Below are positions 57,175 through 64,000 of a stretch of 64,000 nt of DNA, one piece after another; the first letter of the stretch is position 1, and each line of letters opens with the position of its first letter. This DNA comes from Pseudoxanthomonas sp. z9 (GTDB taxonomy: Bacteria > Pseudomonadota > Gammaproteobacteria > Xanthomonadales > Xanthomonadaceae). The notes under the pieces are model-generated. The model had not been told where the DNA came from and searched no databases. It was given only the letters and a program-made list of their open reading frames with translations. The DNA lies in assembly GCF_006542425.1 (NCBI RefSeq), contig NZ_VFID01000012.1, forward strand, positions 124,001 to 188,000, given 5' to 3'. The position numbers and the translations under genes are program-made.

Positions 57175-57576
57175 ATGAACCTGCCCTTGCACTATGGATT
57201 CCTCGGCGCGCTGGAAGCCTGCCTGATCGCATTCGCCATCGGCCTGCTGGTCTATGCCGGCTGGCAGGCGATCTGCCGGGCGCTGGGCTGGTCGATCGGG
57301 CACGCGATCGGATGGTCGTGCGTGATCGCGGTCATCATCGGCGCCGGCATCGACACCTGGAACCTGTTCTACCTGGGCATGGTGAAGCTGGAGTCGCCGC
57401 TGTACGCCCGCATCGCGCTCAAGGCGATCCATGATCCGGACGCGCTGGGCACACGCGTGGTGATGGAGATCATCGGCGCGCTGACAGGCGTGGTGATGGG
57501 TTGGCAATGGTTCAGCCGAGCCTGGCGTGAAGGGTCCGTTCGCGAGCAAGAAAAAAACACGCGGATTGAACACTGA
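57175..57576 (+). CDS. Hypothetical membrane protein
   Basis: Unrecognised protein of 133 residues with three or four hydrophobic segments (LEACLIAFAIGLLVYAGW, IGHAIGWSCVIAVIIGAGI, VVMEIIGALTGVVMGWQWF) and a charged C-terminus (REGSVREQEKNTRIEH). The chosen ATG is the one nearest the first helix; a GGGAG lies about 13 nt upstream. It is divergent from the oxidoreductase gene. Confidence 0.62.
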   Translation: MNLPLHYGFLGALEACLIAFAIGLLVYAGWQAICRALGWSIGHAIGWSCVIAVIIGAGIDTWNLFYLGMVKLESPLYARIALKAIHDPDALGTRVVMEIIGALTGVVMGWQWFSRAWREGSVREQEKNTRIEH

Positions 57577-57782
57577 TCTGACGCATGCATCACGCTGCGA
57601 TACGCCTTGCACATAGCCATCACGTATCGCTAACGAACGATGTAATCGAAAAAAAATCGCGGGTGGTTAAGCCTGCGTGCACATTCATTTCGCGCCGCAG
57701 GATTGATTCAGAAGCACAACGGCATCGTCGGCATCGTGCGCTACAGGACGCACTTCCTAATTCCATAACGGAGCAAACGACG
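57577..57782 (+). promoter_or_regulatory. Lower-GC upstream region of the EF-hand genes
   Basis: About 206 nt with noticeably lower GC than its surroundings, including a run of eight A (around 57649-57656). It lies between a stop and an ATG with a good GGAG ribosome site and probably holds the promoter of the EF-hand gene. No specific motif is convincing. Confidence 0.4.
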
Positions 57783-58175
57783 ATGACCAAGAACAACACC
57801 CGCAAGCCGCTGATTGCCCTGATCGCCCTGGGTGCCGCCGTCGCCATGCCGATGGCGTTCGCGCAGGATACGCAGGCCCAGCAGCAGCCGCAGCAGACCC
57901 AGCAGGCCGAGCCGACCCAGCAGGCGCAGCCGACCACGGATCAGGCGGCGGGCGGTGCGGAGCAGTCCGCCCAGCAGTCGACCCAGTCGGGCAGCCAGCA
58001 GGGCTGGGCCGATATCGACAAGGACGGCGACGGCAACATCACCAAGGAAGAGGCCGCGGCCAACGCCGGCCTTTCCCAGGTGTTCGACAAGGCCGATGGT
58101 GACGCCGATGGCAAGCTGACCGCCGACGAGTACAAGGCGTTCGTCGAAAAGAACTACAGCGAGCCGCAGAAGTAA
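57783..58175 (+). CDS. Secreted EF-hand calcium-binding protein
   Basis: Exported protein of 130 residues. Signal peptide (ALIALGAAVAMPMAFA), then a low-complexity Gln/Thr/Ala-rich linker (about 29-75), then two EF-hand loops matching the 12-residue consensus: DKDGDGNITKEE and DGDADGKLTADE (about residues 80-115). Spacing of Asp at positions 1, 3, 5 and Glu at 12 is ideal for calcium. A related gene follows 158 nt later. Role unknown; periplasmic calcium buffering or sensing is a guess. Confidence 0.85.
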   Translation: MTKNNTRKPLIALIALGAAVAMPMAFAQDTQAQQQPQQTQQAEPTQQAQPTTDQAAGGAEQSAQQSTQSGSQQGWADIDKDGDGNITKEEAAANAGLSQVFDKADGDADGKLTADEYKAFVEKNYSEPQK

Positions 58176-58236
58176 GTCGCGCAACGCGGTCATCGTGACT
58201 GCAGGATGGCGGCGCAGCGCACCGTCATCGCGCCCG

Positions 58237-58261
58237 CGGAGGGCGGCATTGCCGCCCTCCG
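58237..58261 (+). terminator. GC-rich hairpin after the first EF-hand gene
   Basis: CGGAGGGCGGC-ATT-GCCGCCCTCCG forms a perfect 11-bp stem with a 3-nt loop. No T-tract follows. It is likely a terminator or an mRNA-stabilising structure. Confidence 0.55.
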
Positions 58262-58333
58262 TCTCCAGCGAGCCGCTGTTCCCCGTGCCCGGATGCCTGC
58301 ATCGGCGGGAGTACGCAGCAACAGGAGGAGCGC

Positions 58334-58672
58334 ATGAAAAACCCAACTCCCCGGTTCCATTTTCCGCTGGCCCTGCTGGTTGCCGCGATGGCGGCATCCA
58401 CGCCGGCCGTGGCCCAGGATCGCGAGGCCCAGGAACAACGCCAGGAGACCCCTCCGCGGCAAACCGACACCCCGCCGGCCAACGACGCGGCCACGCCCGC
58501 GCCCCGGCCGTTCGAAGAGCTTGACGCGAATGGCGATGGCAGTGTCTCCAAGGATGAAGCCGCGGTCGATCCCGCATTGACCCAGGCCTTTGGAACCCTC
58601 GATCAGGACGCCGACGGCAAACTCGCACCCGCCGAGTACGCCGCCTACAAGCCGGCCGGCAACGGCCGCTGA
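58334..58672 (+). CDS. Secreted EF-hand calcium-binding protein, second copy
   Basis: Exported protein of 112 residues. Signal peptide (FPLALLVAAMAASTPAVA), a Pro/Gln/Thr-rich linker (about 28-60), then EF-hand loops DANGDGSVSKDE and DQDADGKLAPAE. It resembles the preceding gene in design but not in linker composition, so both may come from an old duplication. GGAGG precedes the ATG. A proline-rich lipoprotein gene follows 55 nt later. Confidence 0.85.
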   Translation: MKNPTPRFHFPLALLVAAMAASTPAVAQDREAQEQRQETPPRQTDTPPANDAATPAPRPFEELDANGDGSVSKDEAAVDPALTQAFGTLDQDADGKLAPAEYAAYKPAGNGR

Positions 58673-58727
58673 TCTTTTCACCGCCGCGGCACGATCCGCG
58701 ATCGCAAGCGGCCAGAGGAGGAAACGA

Positions 58728-59072
58728 ATGAATTCCCTTTCCCGCAGCAACACGCATGCCCGTCCGCGCTCCACCTGGTGGCTGGTGGCCATGTTGGGTG
58801 GCGCGCTTGCGTTGACGGCGTGCAGCAAGACCGAAGACGAGACGACGATGCCGCCGTCCGACACCGCACCACCGGCGGAAACCACGCCGCCACCGTCGGA
58901 GCCGGCCACCACGCCGCCGCCTGCTGATCCCAACGCACCGCCGACCACGGATCCGAATGCGCCGCCGACGACCACGCCACCGCCGGCTGATGGCACCACG
59001 CCGCCGGCCAGCGATCAGACGCCGCCGCCTCCGGGTGATTCCGGTGGCAGCAGCACGCCGCCGGCGCAATAA
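58728..59072 (+). CDS. Pro/Thr-rich lipoprotein
   Basis: Lipoprotein of 114 residues. The lipobox is ALALTACSK (Cys near residue 33) after a hydrophobic segment. Everything beyond it is low-complexity: repeats built from TPPP, PADPNAPPTT and TTPPP units, with no fold. Such tails extend away from the membrane or bind the cell wall in other proteins. GAGGAGG precedes the ATG. It follows the two EF-hand genes and may act with them; evidence is position only. Confidence 0.75.
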   Translation: MNSLSRSNTHARPRSTWWLVAMLGGALALTACSKTEDETTMPPSDTAPPAETTPPPSEPATTPPPADPNAPPTTDPNAPPTTTPPPADGTTPPASDQTPPPPGDSGGSSTPPAQ

Positions 59073-59144
59073 CGGCGCGCGGTGCGGACCACGTCCCGGT
59101 CTGTCCGGAACGGAGTCCGCGCGACACGATTCACGACCCGGGAA

Positions 59145-59168
59145 GAGGGCGGCCTTCGGGCCGCCCTC
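59145..59168 (+). terminator. UUCG-loop hairpin after the lipoprotein gene
   Basis: GAGGGCGGCC-TTCG-GGCCGCCCTC forms a perfect 10-bp stem capped by a stable UUCG-type tetraloop. No T-tract follows. It lies between the lipoprotein and HAD genes. Confidence 0.6.
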
Positions 59169-59222
59169 GGCATGTCCGGTGGCTGTTATGCTGCGCGCCC
59201 CCACGATCAGGAGACGGTACGC

Positions 59223-59939
59223 ATGGGCATACGCTGGGTCGGTTTCGACGGCGACGACACCCTATGGAAGAGCGAGGATTACTACCGGCAGGCCGAGCAC
59301 GATTTCGAGGCGATCCTGGCCGGGTACATCGATCTGGCCGATCGCCGCATGCAGCAGCATCTTCTGGATACCGAGCGACGCAACCTCAAGGTGTTCGGCT
59401 ATGGCGTGAAAGGCATGACCCTGTCGATGCTGGAAACCGCGATCCAGTTGACCGACGAGCGTATCAGCGCACGCGATTTGCATCGCGTGCTGGAGATTGG
59501 ACGTGCCACCCTGCAGCATCCGGTCGATCTGCTGCCCGGGATCCGCGAGGCGGTCGAGGCGATCGCGCGCGATCATGAAATCGTCCTGATCACCAAGGGC
59601 GATCTGTTCCACCAGGAAGCCAAGATCGCGCAGTCCGGACTGGCGGACCTTTTCCATCGCATCGAAGTGGTGTCGGAAAAAGACGTCTCCACCTACACGC
59701 GCGTGCTCCAGGAACTGGAAGTCGCGCCCGCGCGGTTCGCGATGATTGGCAACTCGCTGCGCTCGGACATCGAGCCGGTGATCCAGCTCGGCGGCTGGGG
59801 CATCCACATGCCGTACCACGTCACCTGGGCGCTGGAAGCCGAGCATGGCCTGGGCGCGGAGGTGCCGAACCTGGTGACGGTGGCCGCCGCGGTCGAACTG
59901 CCGGCCGCGCTGGCGGGCATCGAGGCCCGTGCCGGCTGA
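59223..59939 (+). CDS. HAD-superfamily hydrolase
   Basis: Phosphatase-fold protein of 238 residues. Motif I is WVGFDGDDTLWKSED near residue 5 (nucleophile Asp and the following Asp), motif II is IVLITKGDLFHQ, motif III Lys is in VVSEKDVSTY and motif IV is ARFAMIGNSLRSDIEPV. The YjjG/HAD-IA-like layout suggests action on a small phosphorylated compound; the substrate is unknown. GGAG precedes the ATG. Confidence 0.92.
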   Translation: MGIRWVGFDGDDTLWKSEDYYRQAEHDFEAILAGYIDLADRRMQQHLLDTERRNLKVFGYGVKGMTLSMLETAIQLTDERISARDLHRVLEIGRATLQHPVDLLPGIREAVEAIARDHEIVLITKGDLFHQEAKIAQSGLADLFHRIEVVSEKDVSTYTRVLQELEVAPARFAMIGNSLRSDIEPVIQLGGWGIHMPYHVTWALEAEHGLGAEVPNLVTVAAAVELPAALAGIEARAG

Positions 59940-60137
59940 AAGGCGTCGAGGCGTTCGGGAATCGTGCGGGCCGGAACCGGCCTGGTTGAACGCAAGGTAT
60001 CCGTCTCCGGCGGGAGTCGCGGAGGTGCCGCGGGGTTAAATCCGGGTTCACACGCAAAGCGACATCTTTCACACACAGGTCCGCGGGACAGGACCTTTCA
60101 CCCATGGGCCCGGCGAGACGGGCCACCGGAGGATGTC

Positions 60138-60593
60138 ATGGCAAGCTTCTCACTCACGCGTCTGCTGGCTCCCACCGTCCTGGCCGCAGGCCTTGGACTG
60201 GCGGCGCTGGCGCCCTCGCCGGCCCGCGCGGACGACGATCTGGTCCGGGTCATCGTGGACGTGGCCGATGTCATCTACCACGGCGGCCAGCCCTACTACC
60301 GCCACGGGTACGGTGACCGTTACGGCTACGGCAACCGGGTGATCGTGGTGCGCGATCGCTACCACCGTCCGACCTACTACCGCTACGTACCACGGCAGTA
60401 CTACCGGACCCCGCCACGCGGCAACGCCTATGGCTACTACCGCAACAACCCGCATTACGTGCGTTACGTCGATCGCGACCGCTATTACCGCTACGACCGT
60501 CGCGACCGGCATGACCGCCGGGATCGCTGGGACGACGACGATCGCCGCTGGCGCCGCCACGATGGACGTGGCCGCCATCACGACGACGATTGA
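60138..60593 (+). CDS. Secreted Tyr/Arg/His-rich low-complexity protein
   Basis: Exported protein of 151 residues. Signal peptide (APTVLAAGLGLAALAPSPARA, cleavage near 30). The mature part is dominated by Tyr, Arg, His, Asp and Gly, with repeated short units such as YRHGYGDRYGYG and YYRNNPHYVRYVDRDRYYRYD, and ends in an Asp/Arg/His stretch. Such composition could bind metals or nucleic acid or build a matrix; no family is recognised. GGAGGA precedes the ATG. Confidence 0.7.
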   Translation: MASFSLTRLLAPTVLAAGLGLAALAPSPARADDDLVRVIVDVADVIYHGGQPYYRHGYGDRYGYGNRVIVVRDRYHRPTYYRYVPRQYYRTPPRGNAYGYYRNNPHYVRYVDRDRYYRYDRRDRHDRRDRWDDDDRRWRRHDGRGRHHDDD

Positions 60594-60618
60594 TTCCGCA
60601 CCCACCGCATGACCCGCG

Positions 60619-60642
60619 GGCGGCCGGCGAACGCCGGCCGCC
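60619..60642 (+). terminator. GC-rich hairpin after the Tyr/Arg/His-rich gene
   Basis: GGCGGCCGGC-GAAC-GCCGGCCGCC forms a perfect 10-bp stem with a 4-nt loop, 25 nt after the stop. No T-tract follows. Confidence 0.6.
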
Positions 60643-60676
60643 TGCAATGGAACAGGCGCTGCGGCACAATGCCCGC

Positions 60677-61156
60677 ATGCCCGCGATCCGCTTTCTCCAC
60701 GTAGTCCTTTTTCCCTGCCTGCTGGCGCTCGTCGTGGCGGCGGGCGCCGCCCATGGCACGACGCCCGCGCCGGGCGGGGCCGAAGCGGCCGAATGGCCCG
60801 GAAGCGGCGACGCCTCGGTGGATCGCCACCTCAAGGACATCAACGACTACGCGGCGCGCTATCCGGCGGCATTCGCCGACGAGATGGCGCGTTACTACAG
60901 CGTGCCGCGCGCCTACGTGGAAGCGATGATGAAGCAACCGGACTGGTCCGCCGGCGACATCTACATGGCCTGCGCGGTGGCGCAGGTGGCCGGCCAGCCG
61001 TGCCGCGCGGTGGTGCGCGAATGGTCGCGTGATCATGCCGGCGGCTGGCGCGCGGTGGCCGAGCGCCTGGACGTGCGCCCCGGCACCGCCGGTTACCGGC
61101 GCCTGCGCAAGGGCCTGGACGACACCTACCGGCGTTGGGAGCGTCCGGCGCCCTGA
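60677..61156 (+). CDS. Secreted hypothetical protein
   Basis: Exported protein of 159 residues. Signal peptide (FLHVVLFPCLLALVVAAGAAHG, cleavage near 28). The mature region is helical and contains the pattern VDRHLKDINDYAARYPAAFADEMARYYSVPRAYVEAMM and the cysteine pair in MACAVAQVAGQPCRAVV, which may form a disulfide. No domain is recognised. The ATG at 60677 begins right before the signal peptide; an earlier in-frame ATG at 60647 is possible. Confidence 0.65.
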   Translation: MPAIRFLHVVLFPCLLALVVAAGAAHGTTPAPGGAEAAEWPGSGDASVDRHLKDINDYAARYPAAFADEMARYYSVPRAYVEAMMKQPDWSAGDIYMACAVAQVAGQPCRAVVREWSRDHAGGWRAVAERLDVRPGTAGYRRLRKGLDDTYRRWERPAP

Positions 61157-61279
61157 GGGGAGCGGCGGCGATCGGGCGAGCGCGATCCGCCCCGTCCTTC
61201 ATTTTCAATGCGGTGCGCGCGCAAGCGCCCATGGCGCCGTACACTCCGGGGCCGTTACATGCATGGACAGGGAGGCGGA

Positions 61280-62296
61280 GTGGGGAAGGTTGTCTGTTTT
61301 GGCGAACTGCTGCTGCGGCTGGGCGCGCCCGGTCGCGAAACCCTGCTGCAAACGCCTTCGCTGGAGGTCCATGCTGGTGGTGCCGAGGCCAACGTCGCGG
61401 TGTCGCTGGCCCGCTTCGGCCATGCCGCGCACATGGTCGGCGTAGTGGCCGACAACGCGCTGGGCCAGGCCGCGATCGGGGAACTGCGCCGGCACGGAGT
61501 CGATACCTCGGCGGTGCAGTGGCTGCCCGGGCGGATGGGTCTCTATTTCCTCACCACCGGCGCGATCCATCGGCCCTCGCAGGTGCTCTATGACCGTGCC
61601 GGCTCGGCCTTCGCGCAGGCCGGAGGAGGTCGTCACGACTGGCCCGCGTTGCTCGCCGGCGCCGATTGGCTGCACGTGTCCGGGGTGACGCCGGCGCTGG
61701 GCGCGGACGCGGCGCGGGGCACGCTGGACGCGATGCGCGCCGCGCGCGCGGCGGGCGTCCGCGTGTCCTTCGACGGCAACTATCGCCCGCAGCTGTGGCA
61801 GGCATGGGATGGCGACGCGCCGGCGCTGCTGCATGGCCTGATGGCCGAGGCCGACGTGATGTTCGCCAGCCATCGCGACATCGAGGTCGCGCTGGGACGT
61901 CCGTTCGATGGTGCCACCGCGCAGGAACGCTTCGCCGCCGGCGCGCAGGCCGCGTTCGCCGCATTCCCGCGATTGCAGCGGATGGCCGCGACCGTGCGCG
62001 TGCAGCGCAGCGTGGATCACCATGCCCTGTCCGCGGTTGCGCTGCGGCGCGACGGGCGCCTGCTGGGAACGCCCGAGTACGAGATTCCCGGCATCGTCGA
62101 CCGGATCGGTACCGGCGATGCATTCGCCGCCGGCGTGCTGCATGGCGACCTGACCGGCCGGGATGATGCCGACGCGCTGCGTTTCGGCCTGGCGGCGGGA
62201 TGCCTCAAGCATTCGCTGCCGGGCGACTTCAGCACCCTGGACGCGGCCGAAGTGGATGCTTTCCTGGCGCAGGCGGGGTTCGACGTCCGCCGCTGA
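61280..62296 (+). CDS. PfkB-family sugar kinase, KdgK-like
   Basis: Kinase of 338 residues resembling 2-keto-3-deoxygluconate kinase. The N-terminal signature is KVVCFGELLLRLGAPGRE and GGAEANVAVSLARFGH (about residues 1-50); signature 2, with the catalytic Asp, is VDRIGTGDAFAAGVLHG (about residues 271-287). FDGNYRPQLW is a KdgK-like block. The start is GTG at 61280, with GGAGG at good spacing; an ATG at 61259 lacks one. It is followed by a lyase gene and the start of a secreted protein gene. KDG as substrate is a family-based guess. Confidence 0.85.
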   Translation: MGKVVCFGELLLRLGAPGRETLLQTPSLEVHAGGAEANVAVSLARFGHAAHMVGVVADNALGQAAIGELRRHGVDTSAVQWLPGRMGLYFLTTGAIHRPSQVLYDRAGSAFAQAGGGRHDWPALLAGADWLHVSGVTPALGADAARGTLDAMRAARAAGVRVSFDGNYRPQLWQAWDGDAPALLHGLMAEADVMFASHRDIEVALGRPFDGATAQERFAAGAQAAFAAFPRLQRMAATVRVQRSVDHHALSAVALRRDGRLLGTPEYEIPGIVDRIGTGDAFAAGVLHGDLTGRDDADALRFGLAAGCLKHSLPGDFSTLDAAEVDAFLAQAGFDVRR

Positions 62297-62545
62297 TCGC
62301 GCGGCGACGGGTTGCGTCGCAGCAAACCGGACCCATCCGGGGGCGTGGGCGGGGACGCACCTGTCGTCGCGGGTGTTTCGTGGCGCGCCCGCCTGCCGTG
62401 GCGTGGGTCCGGAATCATTGCCACGGCAAGGCGTGGCGTCGCGGCGGCGGCATATCACAAGCAAATGTTGGGTCTGAAGATGCCGGGCGCGACTTTTCTT
62501 TGTGTCCGCATCGTTGAAACTGCCTCGCCATGAAGAGTGCGGTCC

Positions 62546-63385
62546 ATGCGTAGCAAGTTGTTCGTGCCGGGCAGTCGCCCGGAACTGTTCGCCAAGGCCA
62601 TGGCGAGCGGTGCCGACGCGATCTCCTTCGACCTGGAGGACGCCGTGCCTCCCGGGTGCAAGGCGGAGGCGCGCGCGAACCTGGCCGAGTTCCTGGCAGG
62701 CGCCGACCTGCCGGTCGGCAAGCTGATCATCGTCCGCACCAACGCGCCGTCTTCACCGGAGTTCGAGGCTGATCTGGCCGCGCTCGCGGGCCGCCGGGTG
62801 GATCTGCTCAACCTGCCCAAGATCGAGCATGCGCGCGAGGTGACCACGGCGGTGGTGGCGATGGCCTCGCTGCTGGCGACCGAGCAGGCGCCGGAATTGC
62901 TGATCAACATCGAGACGCCGCTGGGCCTGCGCAATGCCGCCGACATCGCCCGCGCGCATCCGCGCGTGGCCGGACTGCAACTGGGCCTGGGCGATTTGTT
63001 CGAGGGCCTGGGCATCGACCGTCGCGATCCGGCCAACCTGCACGCGGCGATGTACGCCCTGCGCATGGCCGCCGCCGAGGCCGGCGTGTTCGCCTATGAC
63101 AGCGCCTATCCGGACGTTGCCGACGAGGCGGGATTCCGGACCGAGGCGGGCATCGCCCGCCGGCTGGGCTACCTGGGCAAGAGCTGCATCCATCCCCGCC
63201 AGATCGACTTGGCCAATGCCGTATTCCAGCCTTCCGGCGAAGAGATCGCGCGGGCCCGGCGGATCGTCGCGGCCGCCGCCGAGGCGACGCGGCAAGGGCG
63301 TGGCGCCTTTCTGCTGGAAGGCCGCATGATCGATCCGCCCTACCTGCACCGCGCGCAAGCCATCGTCGCGGCGGCGGATGCATGA
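62546..63385 (+). CDS. CoA ester lyase / CitE-like protein (HpcH/HpaI family)
   Basis: TIM-barrel enzyme of 279 residues. The N-terminus RSKLFVPGSRPELFAKAMASG and ISFDLEDAVPPGCKAEARANL (about residues 1-40) place it with citrate lyase beta-like and CoA ester lyases, which cleave or form bonds next to a CoA thioester. LLINIETPLGLRNAADIARA holds the Glu that binds magnesium. LGLGDLFEGLGIDRRD and the C-terminal KSCIHPRQI are other blocks. The ATG at 62546 has GAAGAG upstream; a GTG at 62537 is possible. The natural substrate is not known. Confidence 0.88.
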   Translation: MRSKLFVPGSRPELFAKAMASGADAISFDLEDAVPPGCKAEARANLAEFLAGADLPVGKLIIVRTNAPSSPEFEADLAALAGRRVDLLNLPKIEHAREVTTAVVAMASLLATEQAPELLINIETPLGLRNAADIARAHPRVAGLQLGLGDLFEGLGIDRRDPANLHAAMYALRMAAAEAGVFAYDSAYPDVADEAGFRTEAGIARRLGYLGKSCIHPRQIDLANAVFQPSGEEIARARRIVAAAAEATRQGRGAFLLEGRMIDPPYLHRAQAIVAAADA

Positions 63386-63482
63386 ACATCGCGGGGGAGC
63401 GCAGGGGATGGCCGTCCACGCGGCGCGTGGCGGATACGCCGGATGCCGCGACCACACCGAATTTCGAAAGCATGGAAACACG

Positions 63483-64000
63483 ATGAGCCGAATCGCCGTC
63501 CTGCCTCTGTCCAAGGAGGCGACCGGCTTCCTGCGAGCCGCGCTATGCCTGTTGCTGCTGCTGTGCGCGGCCGTCCCCGGCGTGCATGCCGAGAGCCTGA
63601 CCTCGGTGGAACGCAGCGTGTTGCCGGCACTGCCTGTCGGCGCGCACGTTGAGATGCTGCGGTCGATCGAGGACCGACCGCTGGCGCTGGGCGGCGATGG
63701 CGCGTGGGTCCTGTCCACCGACGGCCGCCAGTGGCAGGCGCTGTCCTGGCCCGGCGGCGCCGCGCCGCACGTGCTGGACGCCGGCGGCGATGGCCGTCGA
63801 CTGTTCGCGCTCGTGTCCACCGGAACCGGACAGGCGCGGATCGAGGAACTGGGGCTCAGCGGAAACAGCCTGGTCCGCCAGCCGATGCCCGCGCTCCCGC
63901 AGGCGTTGACCGGCGCGGACTTCGCCATCCTGGGCGACAGCCTGTACGTGGCCGGCCGGGGCGACGGTGCGCCTGGCCTGTGGCGCACGGCCTTGAACGG
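63483..64000 (+). CDS. Secreted beta-propeller-like protein, N-terminal part only
   Basis: An open frame starting at ATG 63483 continues through the window edge for 172 codons. It has a signal peptide or anchor (LRAALCLLLLLCAAVPGVHA, cleavage near 36). The following sequence shows short repeated units such as LALGGDGAWVLSTDGRQW and ILGDSLYVAGRGDGAPGLW, which suggest blades of a kelch/beta-propeller fold. Full length is unknown. It could be the N-terminal domain of a larger transporter or hydrolase. Position after a kinase and a lyase suggests a carbohydrate role, by context. Confidence 0.6.
   Translation, partial: MSRIAVLPLSKEATGFLRAALCLLLLLCAAVPGVHAESLTSVERSVLPALPVGAHVEMLRSIEDRPLALGGDGAWVLSTDGRQWQALSWPGGAAPHVLDAGGDGRRLFALVSTGTGQARIEELGLSGNSLVRQPMPALPQALTGADFAILGDSLYVAGRGDGAPGLWRTALN

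Noticed and set aside
60077-60096. Inverted repeat AGGTCC / GGACCT upstream of the Tyr/Arg/His-rich gene
   Set aside because: Only 6-bp arms with an 8-nt spacer in a GC-rich region; too weak to call an operator or hairpin.

Overview
The window is one contiguous piece of a high-GC gammaproteobacterial chromosome. Several things point to the Xanthomonadaceae/Lysobacteraceae (Lysobacter, Luteimonas, Pseudoxanthomonas, Stenotrophomonas-like): the ilvC-ilvG-ilvM-ilvA-leuA-leuCDB arrangement opposite ilvD, the pcm-tolC pair, REP-like repeats headed GTGG/GTAG, and many short secreted or membrane proteins of the kind common in that family. Genus cannot be fixed from the sequence alone. I see no prophage, integrase, insertion sequence, CRISPR array, rRNA or tRNA.

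Layout. 1-4 kb: a two-component pair (sigma-54-type response regulator cut by the window edge, plus its histidine kinase) and a chromate transporter. 4-10 kb: a methyltransferase, then a LysR regulator divergent from a pirin gene and two isochorismatase-fold hydrolases, then a drug/metabolite transporter coupled to an SRPBCC protein. 10-17.8 kb: a CsgG-like secreted protein, ybeD-lipB, glnE, a putative zinc protease, an NTF2-fold protein and an ELM1-family protein; REP-like inverted pairs mark several gene borders. 18-25 kb: YceI, a zinc-ribbon protein, then envelope glycolipid genes (glycosyltransferase, O-antigen ligase-like protein, LpxL-type acyltransferase, waaA) and a CoA transferase. 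25-32.5 kb: an efflux region (tolC, pcm, TetR regulator, RND adaptor and pump). 32.5-34 kb: small phosphatase, racemase and membrane protein.

34-45 kb is the regulatory centrepiece: a minus-strand branched-chain amino-acid superoperon (leader peptide/attenuator, ilvC, ilvG, ilvM, a micro-ORF, ilvA, leuA, leuC, leuD, leuB, terminator) opposite ilvD, with a 20-bp perfect palindrome between them. Together these genes cover threonine to isoleucine, pyruvate to valine, and ketoisovalerate to leucine, except the final transaminase. 45-54 kb: a PhnD-like binding protein and a BCCT transporter that converge on one hairpin, an S9 peptidase, a TPP riboswitch with thiC, a coupled lipoprotein/55-aa membrane peptide/ion-channel-like trio, and ppa. 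54-60.6 kb is mostly small envelope proteins: a lytic transglycosylase, a glycine-zipper protein, membrane proteins, two EF-hand proteins, a Pro/Thr lipoprotein, a HAD phosphatase and a Tyr/Arg/His-rich secreted protein. 60.6-64 kb: a hypothetical secreted protein, a KdgK-like sugar kinase, a CitE-like lyase and the start of a secreted protein that runs off the window.

No single locus is clearly a new system. The strongest leads are the attenuator and palindrome at ilv/leu, the micro-ORF between ilvM and ilvA, the coupled 55-aa peptide/channel-like pair, the calcium-binding small-protein cluster, and the REP-like repeats.
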